Part shown: piece by piece, positions 28,887-39,206 of the stretch | How the letters are laid out: each line of letters starts with the position of its first letter | Position numbering within the stretch: the first letter of the stretch is position 1 | Assembly: GCA_029258375.1 (NCBI GenBank) | Contig: JARHZA010000001.1 | Coordinates: 434,001-498,000, forward strand | Reading direction: 5' to 3' | From: Eubacterium sp. | Lineage (GTDB): Bacteria > Bacillota > Clostridia > Oscillospirales > Acutalibacteraceae | Length of the DNA stretch: 64,000 bases | Program-made: the position numbers and the translations under genes | Notes under the pieces: generated by a model | Databases searched by the model: none | The model's input: only the letters and a program-made list of their open reading frames with translations | What the model was told of the DNA's origin: nothing

Positions 28887-31800
28887 TTACTTTTTATTTG
28901 GCCTTTTGTATTTTCTGTTTTTATTAGAAAGAATAACTGCAGAAGAACAAATTGAAACAATTAAAACAAATGTTGTAAGAGCAATTAAAAAGTCATTACC
29001 GGTGTGAGGTGCATTTATATCAGGCACAAGAGGTATGTGACGTTTTAATTTGTTAGTAATTGTAAACGTGTTGCCTTCACTTTTAATAGACTTTTTATAA
29101 TTGTCTGGAACATCTATTTCATCAACAGTCCATTTTGCATCTTCATCAAGATTTTTCCAAGTGTATTGCCAGTTGTTTTCTTCATTTAAAATAACAGGCT
29201 CGCCAAAAGGAACACCGTCTTTGTAAAGTTGAACTTTAATAAAATATGGTCTGTCTGTTTTGTTATTATTATCATCCCATACTTTAATTACCCTAACAGA
29301 AGATAATGTGTTTGTTTTGTTTTCAAAAGTTGGAATATCTATCGTTTTGCCGTCTTTTTTATAAGTAACGTTAGCAATGTAATTATCGGTAAGCGTTACA
29401 TCAACTGTTGCTTCATAAACGGTAGAATCATAAATAATACTATTGTCTTTGCCTTTTACTTCAGAAATATAGTATTTGTGCGTACCAACTTCAGAGAAAA
29501 TAAGAGTGTCAAAAGTTGCTTTGTTATCTTTATTTTTCTTGGTTTGAATCAAGTTACCATTTTCGTCTTTTAATTCGAAACTAAATAAATCACTTGCAGG
29601 TGCAACGCCATCAAGAGTTTTTAAAACTTCAAAGTTAACTTTTGCAGGATTTGGGTCTGGTTTTGGGTCTGGCTTAGGGTCAGGATCTGGATCAGGTTTA
29701 GGGTCAGGATCTGGATCAGGTTTAGGATCAGGATCTGGATCTTTTTCTTTTGTATTTGTAATTATAAAGCCACTTTCAGCGTCACCCACAATATTTGTTA
29801 TATATCCTTCAATATCATTTTCTGTTATTGAATATTTGATTTCGTGACCGTCAGATATATCATATTTTGGTAGTGCAGTAAAGTGATGATACCAGTTGTT
29901 ATTTGCGTTAAGAATTACTGTATCAATAACTTTTCCATCAGCAACTAAATTTATAGTAACTGAATCTGTTGCAATTCCAACCCATTGTTTAGTAACGGGT
30001 ATAGATGTTTGAACAGATATGGTGTTAGTTACAGTAAATCCATTTTCCATATCTCCACTAATTTCTGTTTTGTAATCTTCTAAAGCATCTTCTGTAATTG
30101 TGTAAACAATTTCGTGGCCATCTTTAGAATCATATTTTGGCAAATTATCGAATGTGTGTTGCCAGTTGTTTTCTTCGTTAAGAATTATTTTGTTAACTTC
30201 TGTGCCGTCTGCAAATAAGTTAATAGTTACAGATTCAGCAACAGGTCCAATCCATTTCTTGTTTACAGAAACAGCTGTTGTGCCAGTTATTGTGTTTGTA
30301 ACAGTAAAACCATTTTGAATATCACCAGAAATATCTGTTTTATAACCTTCTATTTCGTCTTCTGTTATAGTATAGATTATTTCGTGACCGTCTGTTGCAT
30401 CATATTTTGGTAAATCAACAAATTTATGATACCAGTTATTTTCTGCATTAAGTGTTATAGTTTCAATAACATTGCCATCTGCTTTTAAGTTGATAACAGC
30501 AGAATTGCCGGCAGGGCCAATCCATTTTTTAGTAACAGGGAATGAAGTTGTGCCAGTTATTGTGTTTGTAACTATAAATCCGTTTTGTGCATCGCCACTA
30601 ATTTCTGTTTTATATCCGTCTACTGTAACTTCAGAGATGGTATAAACGATTTCGTGACCATCTTTTGAATCATATTTTTGTAAATCTTTAAAAGTATGTT
30701 GCCAGTTATTGTCTTTGTTAAGTGTAATTGTGCTAACAATGTTATTATCTGCTAAAAGACTAATGTTAACAGATTCGGTAGCAGGCCCAATCCAATTCTT
30801 TGTAACTGGTATTGATAATTTACCAGTAATTGTATTAGTAATAGTGAAACCGTTTTCAGCACTACCACTAATATTTGTAATATATCCGTCTACTGTGTCT
30901 TCTGTTACTTTGTATTCAATTTCGTGGCCGTCTTCTGAATCATACTTTTGTAAGTCTTTAAAAGTGTGTTGCCATTTATTGTCACTATTAAGTGTTACGG
31001 TGTCAACTTTAATACCATCTGCAATTAAATTAACAACGGCTGATTCACCAGCAGTTCCAACCCATTGCTTTGTAACTGGGATTGATATTTGACCAGTGAT
31101 TTTGTTTGTAATTTTAAATCCACTGTGCATATCTCCACTAATAGTAGATTTATAACCTTCAAGAGGTTCTTCAAATATTGTGTATTCTATTTCGTGGTGG
31201 TCGTTTGAATCATAAACCGGAAGACCTGTAAATGTATAGTTCCAGTTGTTTTCTTGGTTAAGAATTACTTCTTCTTTTTGAACGTCATCTGCTAAAAGTT
31301 TAACTTTAACTTCATTTGCAGGTTTACCAATCCACTCTTTTGTAACAGGAATATCAATAGTTTTCGCTAAGTTTAGGTTTTTAAAAGTAGGTAATGTATC
31401 AATTGGCTTGTTTTCGCTGTCTAAATATTCAATATTTGTTTTAAGCGCATCGCCATTTTCCTCTTTAGTAACAGTTACTTTTGCTTTGTATTTTGTTTCA
31501 TCATAAGCATAGTTTCCATCCGCCAAAACCTTTTCTTTAATTGTAAAAACGAATTCGCCTTCTTGAATAAGATAAAATGTTTTAAATTTAACACTACCAT
31601 CAGCACTGTTTTTTACTGTTTCAAGAACTTTTCCAGTTGGACTTAAAAGTTCAAATTCAAATATTTCTGGAATATTTGTGCTTTCGCCGTCAAGACGTTT
31701 TTGAGCTTTTAATTCAACCTCAGCAGCGTTTATAGGGTCTTCATCTGGGGATGTTTCAGATGTTGTTAAAAGATTTTGAACGTCATAATAATCGTCTTTT

Positions 31801-32465
31801 GATCTTGGTGCAAAGCATTTTAACCATAAATTTTCTGGTGGTTGTTTAAGTTCGAAATCTGTTTGACCAGTTATTTTATTGAAAACATCTTTCATTTCTT
31901 GAGTAAATACAAATTTACCTTGACCGTTAAAGTTTAATTTGTAAATTGCATTGTTGTTACGATTTCCTTCTAATGGAAGGTTATCGTGCAAATACCAAAT
32001 GGCTGCCTGAGTAACGGCTCTAAACTGGTTGTCAGTCATATTTCCTTGCAAATTACTTGCATTATATGGATAACCATTATAAATTGCTTTAATAACAGGC
32101 CCTTCAACTGGTTTATCCATTTTTGCAGGTCTAAAGTAGAAAAATTTGCTTAAATATTCATCATCAAATGAATCATCAGGTGGTGGAAACTGCTTGTGTG
32201 CGTTGTAGCAATAAGATACCCTTGCTTCACTTCTATCTCTTAAATAAAGCTGGTAAGAATAATCATTAGGGTTATTAGGATCGGCCGGCTTTGAATAACC
32301 CATATAGTCTTCTACATAGAAAATAAGAGGTTCTTTTGGTGGTGAGGCAAAGGCAGGCACTGCGTTGATAATGCCAACCATAATAACAAATACTAATAAG
32401 CAAGATATAATCTTTTTGATTGTTTGAGTTTCTTGTTTGAATTGGTGTTCATTTTTGCGTCTCAT
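28887..32465 (-). CDS. Cell-wall-anchored thioester/Cna_B-repeat adhesin
   Basis: A 1192-residue surface protein. A signal peptide ends near residue 40 (PAFA). Residues 45-220 form a thioester (TQXA) domain with Cys86 in SYCYN and Gln153 in VTQAA, the pair that makes an internal thioester able to bind host proteins covalently. A pilin-type (FctA-like) domain follows (about 245-368), then six Cna_B domains of exactly 90 residues (371-906), a Pro/Asp/Lys-rich stalk (907-940), a second FctA-like domain (942-1050) and a last Cna_B domain (1055-1140). The end is a sorting signal, APHTG at 1152-1156, a hydrophobic helix and a basic tail; the motif has Ala where LPXTG has Leu. The Cna_B Lys, Glu and Asn suggest isopeptide bonds. 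Its substrate is unknown; no sortase gene is nearby. Confidence 0.9.
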   Translation of the reverse strand: MRRKNEHQFKQETQTIKKIISCLLVFVIMVGIINAVPAFASPPKEPLIFYVEDYMGYSKPADPNNPNDYSYQLYLRDRSEARVSYCYNAHKQFPPPDDSFDDEYLSKFFYFRPAKMDKPVEGPVIKAIYNGYPYNASNLQGNMTDNQFRAVTQAAIWYLHDNLPLEGNRNNNAIYKLNFNGQGKFVFTQEMKDVFNKITGQTDFELKQPPENLWLKCFAPRSKDDYYDVQNLLTTSETSPDEDPINAAEVELKAQKRLDGESTNIPEIFEFELLSPTGKVLETVKNSADGSVKFKTFYLIQEGEFVFTIKEKVLADGNYAYDETKYKAKVTVTKEENGDALKTNIEYLDSENKPIDTLPTFKNLNLAKTIDIPVTKEWIGKPANEVKVKLLADDVQKEEVILNQENNWNYTFTGLPVYDSNDHHEIEYTIFEEPLEGYKSTISGDMHSGFKITNKITGQISIPVTKQWVGTAGESAVVNLIADGIKVDTVTLNSDNKWQHTFKDLQKYDSEDGHEIEYKVTEDTVDGYITNISGSAENGFTITNTITGKLSIPVTKNWIGPATESVNISLLADNNIVSTITLNKDNNWQHTFKDLQKYDSKDGHEIVYTISEVTVDGYKTEISGDAQNGFIVTNTITGTTSFPVTKKWIGPAGNSAVINLKADGNVIETITLNAENNWYHKFVDLPKYDATDGHEIIYTITEDEIEGYKTDISGDIQNGFTVTNTITGTTAVSVNKKWIGPVAESVTINLFADGTEVNKIILNEENNWQHTFDNLPKYDSKDGHEIVYTITEDALEDYKTEISGDMENGFTVTNTISVQTSIPVTKQWVGIATDSVTINLVADGKVIDTVILNANNNWYHHFTALPKYDISDGHEIKYSITENDIEGYITNIVGDAESGFIITNTKEKDPDPDPKPDPDPDPKPDPDPDPKPDPKPDPNPAKVNFEVLKTLDGVAPASDLFSFELKDENGNLIQTKKNKDNKATFDTLIFSEVGTHKYYISEVKGKDNSIIYDSTVYEATVDVTLTDNYIANVTYKKDGKTIDIPTFENKTNTLSSVRVIKVWDDNNNKTDRPYFIKVQLYKDGVPFGEPVILNEENNWQYTWKNLDEDAKWTVDEIDVPDNYKKSIKSEGNTFTITNKLKRHIPLVPDINAPHTGNDFLIALTTFVLIVSICSSAVILSNKNRKYKRPNKK
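29748..31355 (-). repeat. Six tandem 270-bp Cna_B repeats inside the adhesin gene
   Basis: Repeats start at residues 371, 461, 551, 641, 731 and 821, so the period is exactly 90 residues or 270 bases with no insertion or loss (the last unit is cut a few residues short by the stalk). Each has a VTKxWxG start, a DGHEI centre and a GFxxTNT end. The copies differ by many substitutions, so they are old or under diversifying change rather than freshly duplicated. Confidence 0.93.
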
Positions 32466-32596
32466 AAAAATCCTCCTATTTCTTTAATTAACATACTTTT
32501 CTATATTAAAAATGCTATGTGGAGTCGACAAAACACGTAACATTTTTTATATAATTATTACAATAAAACGTTTAATCTTTAATAATTATACATTAT

Positions 32597-32637
32597 AAAA
32601 AAGTTTGTTCCTTTTTTATAGTAGCTAAAAAAGAACC
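32597..32637 (-). promoter_or_regulatory. Hairpin plus U-run in the adhesin leader (possible attenuator)
   Basis: On the minus strand an 11-base-pair A/T-rich stem with one bulged G (32607-32637) is followed by AAACTTTTTT. It begins about 10 bases after the predicted transcription start and about 130 bases before the adhesin ATG, so it could stop transcripts early. The rest of the 437-base gap (32466-32902) has the promoter, the galE terminator and a short CTATAC/GTATAG palindrome near 32750, and no gene. Confidence 0.35.
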
Positions 32638-32652
32638 AAATTTGTCACGCAG

Positions 32653-32681
32653 ATTATAAACGAAGTTGTTTTAAGAGTCAA
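32653..32681 (-). promoter_or_regulatory. Adhesin promoter
   Basis: TTGACT (32681-32676) and a consensus TATAAT (32658-32653) are 17 bases apart on the minus strand. Transcription would start near 32646, leaving a leader of about 180 bases, long for an unregulated gene. Confidence 0.75.
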
Positions 32682-32852
32682 TAGTTTTTTTAGTAATTTT
32701 TGTAACATTTTCAATATTTTGTAAAAAAACCATTTTTTAGCGAAAATTCTATACTACTGTATAGTGAAATTGTAGGTTTTTAGCCAAAAATTAAGGATTT
32801 TGAAGTTTGTTTTTTAACTTATTTTAATGCATAAAAATAAGTATTTATACAT

Positions 32853-32886
32853 AAAAAAACTTCCTAACAAAGCATGTTAGGAAGTT
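32853..32886 (-). terminator. Terminator after galE
   Basis: AACTTCCTAAC and its complement form an 11-base-pair stem around a seven-base loop; on the minus strand a run of T follows. It lies just beyond the galE stop. Confidence 0.88.
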
Positions 32887-32902
32887 AATATAGTGTATTT
32901 AA

Positions 32903-33919
32903 TTAGTCTGGGTAGCCGTTAGGGTTTGTGCTCTGCCAACGCCAGCTATCTTCGCACATTTCTTCAATGCCTCTTTCAGCTTTCCAGCCAAGTTCCTTAA
33001 GAGCTTTGCTTGGATCTGAATAACAAGTAGCAATGTCGCCAGCACGTCTTGGTAAAATTTCATATTTAATTTCTACACCAGATGCTTTTTCAAATGCTTT
33101 AACAACATCAAGAACACTGTAGCCGTGACCAGTGCCAAGATTATAAATATTAAGACCTGTGCAAGAACGAACTTTTTCAACAGCCTTAACGTGACCAAGA
33201 GCAAGGTCAACAACGTGAATATAGTCTCTTACACCTGTTCCGTCTGGAGTATCGTAGTCGTTACCATATACGCCAAGATGATCAAGTTTACCAATTGCAA
33301 CTTGAGTGATATATGGCATAAGATTGTTTGGAATACCGTTAGGATCTTCACCCATTGTACCGCTCTTATGAGCACCAATTGGGTTAAAGTAACGTAAAAG
33401 GCAAACAGACCATTCGTTATCAGAAACGATTAAGTCCTCTAAAATACATTCAATCATATATTTTGTTCTGCCGTATGGGTTTGTAACACCGCCAACTTCC
33501 ATATCTTCTGTAAGTGGAGAAACGTTTTTCATACCGTAAACTGTTGCAGAAGAAGAGAATACGATTTTTTTACAACCGTTGTTTCTCATAACGTCAAGAA
33601 GAACAAGAGTTCCGTTAACATTGTTGTCAAAATATTCAAGTGGTTTTTGAACACTTTCGCCAACTGCTTTAAGACCAGCAAAGTGAATAACAGAGTCAAT
33701 ATCTTCAGCTTTAAAGATTTTATCCATTCCTTCACGGTCACGAATATCGCATTCATAGAATTTAAAATCTCTGTCAACAAGAGCACGAATTCTGTCTAAA
33801 CTTGATTTTTTACAGTTATAAAAATTATCTACGATAACAACGTCAATACCAGCATTGATAAGCTCAACACAAGTATGACTACCTATGTAACCTGCACCGC
33901 CTGTAACTAAAACTGCCAT
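32903..33919 (-). CDS. galE: UDP-glucose 4-epimerase
   Basis: A 338-residue extended short-chain dehydrogenase that interconverts UDP-glucose and UDP-galactose with bound NAD. The N-terminal GGAGYIG nucleotide motif (residues 7-13), the catalytic serine region FSSSATVYG near 121-129 and Tyr149-x3-Lys153 are all present; length is typical. It lies 48 bases downstream of proS on the same strand with a GAAGGA site, so the two are probably cotranscribed. It supplies UDP-galactose for cell-surface sugars or lets the cell use galactose; no other Leloir genes are here. Confidence 0.95.
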   Translation of the reverse strand: MAVLVTGGAGYIGSHTCVELINAGIDVVIVDNFYNCKKSSLDRIRALVDRDFKFYECDIRDREGMDKIFKAEDIDSVIHFAGLKAVGESVQKPLEYFDNNVNGTLVLLDVMRNNGCKKIVFSSSATVYGMKNVSPLTEDMEVGGVTNPYGRTKYMIECILEDLIVSDNEWSVCLLRYFNPIGAHKSGTMGEDPNGIPNNLMPYITQVAIGKLDHLGVYGNDYDTPDGTGVRDYIHVVDLALGHVKAVEKVRSCTGLNIYNLGTGHGYSVLDVVKAFEKASGVEIKYEILPRRAGDIATCYSDPSKALKELGWKAERGIEEMCEDSWRWQSTNPNGYPD

Positions 33920-33967
33920 AATTTTTATCCTTCTTTCATAAAAATATAAAATATAAAGGTATTAGCT

Positions 33968-35410
33968 TTAGTAAGCCTTGCCCCAGTAAAGCATATGTTT
34001 AGCAGGTTTGCCACAACACACACATTTATCTGTTATTTCTTCTTGATCAAATGGAATACAACGAGAACCAACGCCAGTGATTTCTTTAACTTTATCTTCA
34101 CATTCTTCGTCGCCACACCACATTGCTTTGACAAAGCCATCGCCATTTTCTTCAAGTGCCTTTGTAATTTCATCCATAGTTTTGCAAGTGAAAGTTCTTT
34201 TTTCTCTGTTTTCAAGAGCGGCATTGTATAAACCATCGTGAACTTCTTGTAATTTTTGTGGAATAACTGTTTCAAGTTCATCAAGAGAAACAAAAGTTTT
34301 TTCTCTATTATGTCTTGTAACAATTACGCACTGGTTCTTTTCAATGTCTTTAGGGCCTATTTCAATTCTAATTGGAACACCCTTCATTTCATATTCAGAG
34401 AACTTCCAGCCAGGAGAGTTGTTTGAATCGTCAATCTTTGCACGGCAAACTTTTTTGATTCTGTCACAAACTTCATTTGCTTTTTCAAGAACACCTTCTT
34501 TGTGTTGAGCAACTGGAATAACAATTGCTTGAATTGGAGCAACTGCTGGAGGAAGAACAAGTCCGTCATTATCGCCGTGTGTCATAATTATAGCACCAAT
34601 AAGACGAGTTGTAACACCCCAAGAAGTTTGATGAGGATAACAAAGTTTATTTTCTTTATCAGAATATTGAATTTCAAATGCTTTTGCAAAGCCATCACCA
34701 AAATAATGAGAAGTACCTGCTTGCAAAGCCTTGCCGTCGTGCATAAGTGCTTCAATGCAATATGTGCGTTCAGCGCCTGCAAATTTATCACTTTCTGTTT
34801 TCATACCCTGAACAACTGGCATTGCAAGAGCATCTTGACAGAATTTAGTGTAAATGTTAAGCATTTTTTCTGTTTCTTCAATTGCTTCTTCAGCAGATGC
34901 GTGAAGAGTATGACCTTCTTGCCATAAAAATTCACGAGAACGAAGGAATGGTCTTGTAGTTTTTTCCCATCTAACAACTGAAACCCATTGGTTATAAAGT
35001 TTAGGTAAATCACGGTGTGAATGAACAATGTTTTTAAAGTGTTCACAGAAAAGTGTTTCTGAAGTTGGTCTTACACAAAGACGTTCTTCAAGTTTTTCGT
35101 TTCCACCCATTGTTACCCAAGCACATTCAGGAGCAAATCCTTCAACGTGGTCTTTTTCTTTTTGTAAAAGACTTTCTGGTATGAACATTGGCATACAAAC
35201 ATTTTCGTGACCGGTTTCTTTAAACATATTATCAAGAATACGCTGTATATTTTCCCATATTGCGTAGCCGTATGGACGTATAACCATACAACCTTTTACA
35301 CTGGTATATTCTATAAGTTCTGCTTTTTTACATATATCGGTGTACCATTTTGCAAAATCTTCATCCATGGAGGTAATACTTTCTACCATTTTGTTTTGAT
35401 TCTTTGCCAT
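33968..35410 (-). CDS. proS: Prolyl-tRNA synthetase, archaeal/eukaryotic type
   Basis: A 480-residue class II synthetase that charges tRNA-Pro. It lacks the inserted editing domain of the roughly 570-residue bacterial type and has the C-terminal extension of the archaeal/eukaryotic type, with a zinc-site-like [18 protein letters not shown] that ends in Tyr. Class II motifs are visible, such as [12 protein letters not shown] and the motif 2 region [26 protein letters not shown] lies 8 bases before the ATG. No T-box leader is seen in the divergent 257-base gap shared with the ATP synthase operon. This type is widespread in Clostridia. Confidence 0.95.
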   Translation of the reverse strand: MAKNQNKMVESITSMDEDFAKWYTDICKKAELIEYTSVKGCMVIRPYGYAIWENIQRILDNMFKETGHENVCMPMFIPESLLQKEKDHVEGFAPECAWVTMGGNEKLEERLCVRPTSETLFCEHFKNIVHSHRDLPKLYNQWVSVVRWEKTTRPFLRSREFLWQEGHTLHASAEEAIEETEKMLNIYTKFCQDALAMPVVQGMKTESDKFAGAERTYCIEALMHDGKALQAGTSHYFGDGFAKAFEIQYSDKENKLCYPHQTSWGVTTRLIGAIIMTHGDNDGLVLPPAVAPIQAIVIPVAQHKEGVLEKANEVCDRIKKVCRAKIDDSNNSPGWKFSEYEMKGVPIRIEIGPKDIEKNQCVIVTRHNREKTFVSLDELETVIPQKLQEVHDGLYNAALENREKRTFTCKTMDEITKALEENGDGFVKAMWCGDEECEDKVKEITGVGSRCIPFDQEEITDKCVCCGKPAKHMLYWGKAY

Positions 35411-35445
35411 ATCTTATCTCCTTCGGTACAATTTAATCACAGAAT

Positions 35446-35474
35446 ATTATATACCATTATATAACATAAGTAAA
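35446..35474 (-). promoter_or_regulatory. proS-galE promoter
   Basis: TTTACT (35474-35469) and TATAAT (35451-35446) are 17 bases apart on the minus strand, about 36 bases before the proS ATG. Confidence 0.55.
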
Positions 35475-35551
35475 TAACAAATTGTGATAAAATTTTTCGT
35501 TTTTGCGATATACATTTTTATATATTTGTATATTTAAGTTTCTACAAGTTC

Positions 35552-35579
35552 TTGAAATGAATTTTTTCTGTGCTATAAT
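35552..35579 (+). promoter_or_regulatory. ATP synthase operon promoter
   Basis: TTGAAA (35552-35557) and TATAAT (35574-35579) are 16 bases apart, with TG one base before the -10 (extended -10). Transcription would start near 35586, about 80 bases before atpB. Confidence 0.7.
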
Positions 35580-35667
35580 ACCATTTGTGGTAAATAAGTG
35601 GTGTTAAAAAACACATAAAAACACTACAAAAATCCATTATTTTAACATAAAAATGGGAGGCGAGTAA

Positions 35668-36378
35668 ATGACATTGATGCCTGTTACAATGGGCTTAAAG
35701 GAAGAGTTATTAGACCAGCTGGAAATTCAACCGGTTTTCAAAATTCCTAATACAAACATTGTTATTGATGAAACAACCGTTGTATCGTGGATAATAATGG
35801 CCTTTTTTGTCATTTTAGCGATTTTTCTCACAAGAAACTTAAAAGTAGAGGGCGAAATTAGCCGTCGTCAGGCAATCCTCGAAATTTGTGTTGAAAAAAT
35901 GAGAGATTTCTTTAGAAAAATTATGGGCGAAAAGGGAGATCCTTATGTTCCTTGGTTGATGTGCATGGCTATTTTTATAGGTGCTTCTAATATGATTGGA
36001 TTATTAGGCTTTAAACCACCTACAAAAAGTATGCAGGTAACTGCTGCAATGGCTATAACAAGCATAGTCCTTGTTGAGTTTGCTGGAATTAGGCAAAAAG
36101 GTTTTGGCGGTCATTTGAAATCTTTTGCACAACCAGTTGCAGTTGTTGCACCAATAAATGTATTGGAAATCGTAATTAAGCCACTTTCACTTTGTATGCG
36201 ACTTTTTGGTAACGTTATAGGTGCATTCATTATTATGGAACTTATAAAGAGCATTGCCATTTTCAAAGTCGGCGTATCGCTTGCATTTAGTTTTTACTTT
36301 GATTTATTTGATGGCCTTTTGCAAGCATATATATTTGTATTCTTAACAGCTTTATATATTCAAGAAGCTGTAGAGTAA
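35668..36378 (+). CDS. atpB: ATP synthase F0 subunit a
   Basis: A 236-residue membrane subunit that forms the ion half-channels against the c ring. The essential arginine is Arg178 in PLSLCMRLFGN, and the last helices carry the Gln-containing AYIFVFLTALYIQEA motif. GGGAGG lies 7-8 bases before the ATG. It opens the operon directly; no atpI precedes it, unlike in many Bacillota. Confidence 0.95.
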   Translation: MTLMPVTMGLKEELLDQLEIQPVFKIPNTNIVIDETTVVSWIIMAFFVILAIFLTRNLKVEGEISRRQAILEICVEKMRDFFRKIMGEKGDPYVPWLMCMAIFIGASNMIGLLGFKPPTKSMQVTAAMAITSIVLVEFAGIRQKGFGGHLKSFAQPVAVVAPINVLEIVIKPLSLCMRLFGNVIGAFIIMELIKSIAIFKVGVSLAFSFYFDLFDGLLQAYIFVFLTALYIQEAVE

Positions 36379-36398
36379 AATAAACAAAATAAAAATAA

Positions 36399-36653
<255 letters not shown>

Positions 36654-36702
36654 TTAAGGTTTTTACTAAATTATATATCCTAACAGAAAGGAATTACGGT
36701 AA

Positions 36703-37185
36703 ATGCTTAAGTTAGACTGGAATATTCTTTTTACACTTATTAACCTTGTTATTTTCTATTTACTTATGAAAAAGTTTTTCTTTAAACCAATCATTAGCAC
36801 TATGGATAAGCGTAAAGAGATGTTAGAAAAACAATTTAAAGATGCTGAAGATGTAAATACTAAAGCACTTGAACTAAAAAAAGAATACGAAGACAAAATC
36901 CAAAACGCACAAGAAGAATCAGCACGCATTATTAGTGATGCAAAAGAAAGTGCTAAAACTGAGTACGGCAAAATTTTGGATAAAGCTGAAAATGATGCTG
37001 AAAAAATTAAACAAACAGCTAAAAAAGCATCAGATGCAGAACGTGAAACTATTCTCCGTTCAGCAAAAGAAGATATTGCGTCACTTGCTATGGAAGCAGC
37101 AGAAAAAATTGTTGGCGCAAATGTTTCAGACAAAACAAACAGTCAAATTTTTGACGAATTTTTAAGTGAAGGCAGTGAAAAATAA
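36703..37185 (+). CDS. atpF: ATP synthase F0 subunit b
   Basis: A 160-residue peripheral stalk subunit: one N-terminal membrane helix (residues 5-25), then a long charged coiled coil rich in Glu, Lys and Ala up to about residue 135. Its stop codon overlaps the start codon of the next gene by one base (TAATG). In this organism its usual partner, the delta subunit, is fused to alpha. Confidence 0.94.
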   Translation: MLKLDWNILFTLINLVIFYLLMKKFFFKPIISTMDKRKEMLEKQFKDAEDVNTKALELKKEYEDKIQNAQEESARIISDAKESAKTEYGKILDKAENDAEKIKQTAKKASDAERETILRSAKEDIASLAMEAAEKIVGANVSDKTNSQIFDEFLSEGSEK

Positions 37186-39206
37186 TGATTCATAAAATTG
37201 AAGATTATATAAACACACTGCGTTCCTCTGAAATCAGTGTGTCAGATCTTGACAAAGCAAAAGAAATTTTTGATTCATCAGAAGAATTAGTGCAAATTCT
37301 TAACAGTCCATCAGTTTCACACGAAGAAAAAAAGAACGTTGTAAACGAACTTTTCCCTTCAGTTTTAAAATCATTTATAACTACTCTTGCAGAAGATTGT
37401 AATATTGATTCTTTAAGCAAAATTATAAATGAATATACAATTATGATGGATAAAAAGAACAGAGTTGCATCTGCAACTATTTACTGCGTAACAGAACCTG
37501 ATGAAAGCCAATTAAAAGGCATTGAAGAATTTGTTTGCAAAGAAGAAAATGCAGGCTCTGCAAAACTTGAAATTGTTAAAGATGAAAGCCTAATTGGTGG
37601 TTTTATTATTAGAATTGGCAATAAAGAGTTTGACAGAAGTCTTAGAAATAAAATAAATGAAATAAAAGAACAAATCACACAAAACGTAAGAAAATCATCT
37701 TCAACAGATAAAGATAAAATAATCACAACTCTTAAAAAAGAGATTAAAGATTATGATTTTGAAACATCTGGCGAAGAGGTTGGTACAGTAATTAGCGTTG
37801 GTGACGGTATCGCAAGAATTTATGGTCTTGACCACGTTAAATATGGCGAAATCATTGTTTTTGAATGTGGCATCAAAGGTATGGTGCAGGATATTAAGAG
37901 CAAATCTGTGGGTTGTATTCTTTTCGGTAACGATGTAGAAATCCACGAAGGCACAAAAGTAAAACGCACACATAAAAATGCAGGTGTACCTGTTGGTGAT
38001 AATTTCATTGGCAGAATTGTAAATGCACTTGGCGAACCTATTGATGGTAAAGGCGAAATTGAAGCAGATGATTACCGTTTTGTTGAACAGCCAGCACCTT
38101 CTGTTGTTGAGCGTAAATCAGTATCTCAACCACTTGAAACTGGTATTCTTGCTATTGACTCAATGTTCCCAATCGGTCGTGGTCAGCGTGAACTTATCAT
38201 CGGCGACAGACAGACTGGTAAAACATCTATTGCAATAGATACTATTCTTAACCAAAAGGGCAAAGATTGTATCTGTATCTACAACGCAATCGGTCAAAAA
38301 GCATCAACAGTTGCAAAACTTGTTAATACACTTGAAAAAGCCGGTGCTATGGATTACACAATTGTTGTTTGTGCAACAGCTGCTGACCCAGCATCACTTC
38401 AATATATTGCACCTTATTCTGCAACTTCTATTGCTGAATACTTTATGTATAAAGGTAAAGATTGTCTTATTGTTTATGATGATTTAAGTAAACACGCAGT
38501 TGCATATCGTGCACTTTCACTTTTACTTGAACGTTCTCCAGGACGTGAAGCTTACCCTGGTGACGTTTTCTATCTTCATTCAAGACTTCTTGAACGTTCA
38601 AGCCGTCTTTCTGATGAACTTGGTGGTGGTTCTATCACTGCTCTTCCAATTATCGAAACACAGGCTGGTGACGTTTCTGCGTATATTCCTACAAACGTTA
38701 TTTCTATTACAGATGGTCAGATTTTCCTTGAAAGTGACCTCTTCTTTAGCGGTCAACGTCCAGCTGTAAACGTTGGTTTATCTGTATCTCGTGTAGGTGG
38801 TGCAGCTCAAACAAAGGCAATGAAAAAGGCAGCAGGCTCATTGCGTGTTGACCTTGCTCAGTTTAGAGAAATGGAAGTATTTACTCAGTTCTCATCTGAT
38901 CTTGATGAAGAAACTAAGGCAGGTCTTAACTACGGTAAAGGCTTAATGGAACTCTTAAAACAACCTCTTGGAAATCCAATGTCACTTGCAGAACAAGTTA
39001 TTACACTTGTTGGTGCTATTGGTAAAAAGTTTGTTAATGTTCCTTCTGATGAACTTAAAGAATATCAAAGAAACTTATTAGATTTCTTTGAAACTTCTCA
39101 TTTTGAAATTATTAGCGAAATTGAAGACAAGAAAGTTCTTACCGACGAACTAAATTCTGCAATTCTTAATGCAATTGACGAGTTTGGAAAGGTGAATAAT
39201 GGCTAA
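37185..39206 (+). CDS. Fused ATP synthase F1 delta-alpha subunit
   Basis: A 673-residue protein that joins two normally separate subunits in one open frame. Residues 1-166 are a delta (OSCP) subunit, ending in the family signature [19 protein letters not shown] (136-154). After a short Ser/Lys linker (167-177), residues 178-673 are a full-length alpha subunit, from the N-terminal [19 protein letters not shown] through Walker A GDRQTGKT (340-347) to a normal C terminus. There is no stop or frameshift between them, and no in-frame ATG lies between Met88 and Met233, so a separate alpha is not obviously made. Because F1 has three alpha but one delta, this fusion raises a stoichiometry question. 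Operon position (b, delta-alpha, gamma) matches the normal order atpF-H-A-G. Confidence 0.95.
   Translation: MIHKIEDYINTLRSSEISVSDLDKAKEIFDSSEELVQILNSPSVSHEEKKNVVNELFPSVLKSFITTLAEDCNIDSLSKIINEYTIMMDKKNRVASATIYCVTEPDESQLKGIEEFVCKEENAGSAKLEIVKDESLIGGFIIRIGNKEFDRSLRNKINEIKEQITQNVRKSSSTDKDKIITTLKKEIKDYDFETSGEEVGTVISVGDGIARIYGLDHVKYGEIIVFECGIKGMVQDIKSKSVGCILFGNDVEIHEGTKVKRTHKNAGVPVGDNFIGRIVNALGEPIDGKGEIEADDYRFVEQPAPSVVERKSVSQPLETGILAIDSMFPIGRGQRELIIGDRQTGKTSIAIDTILNQKGKDCICIYNAIGQKASTVAKLVNTLEKAGAMDYTIVVCATAADPASLQYIAPYSATSIAEYFMYKGKDCLIVYDDLSKHAVAYRALSLLLERSPGREAYPGDVFYLHSRLLERSSRLSDELGGGSITALPIIETQAGDVSAYIPTNVISITDGQIFLESDLFFSGQRPAVNVGLSVSRVGGAAQTKAMKKAAGSLRVDLAQFREMEVFTQFSSDLDEETKAGLNYGKGLMELLKQPLGNPMSLAEQVITLVGAIGKKFVNVPSDELKEYQRNLLDFFETSHFEIISEIEDKKVLTDELNSAILNAIDEFGKVNNG

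Noticed and set aside
35411-35667. T-box leader before proS
   Set aside because: The divergent gap is short, and no T-box motif or antiterminator was seen.
37690-37760. A sequencing frameshift that merely joins delta and alpha
   Set aside because: Both domains are complete and in one frame with a sensible linker; a single-base error would more likely split than cleanly join two genes. Read data would still be the final test.
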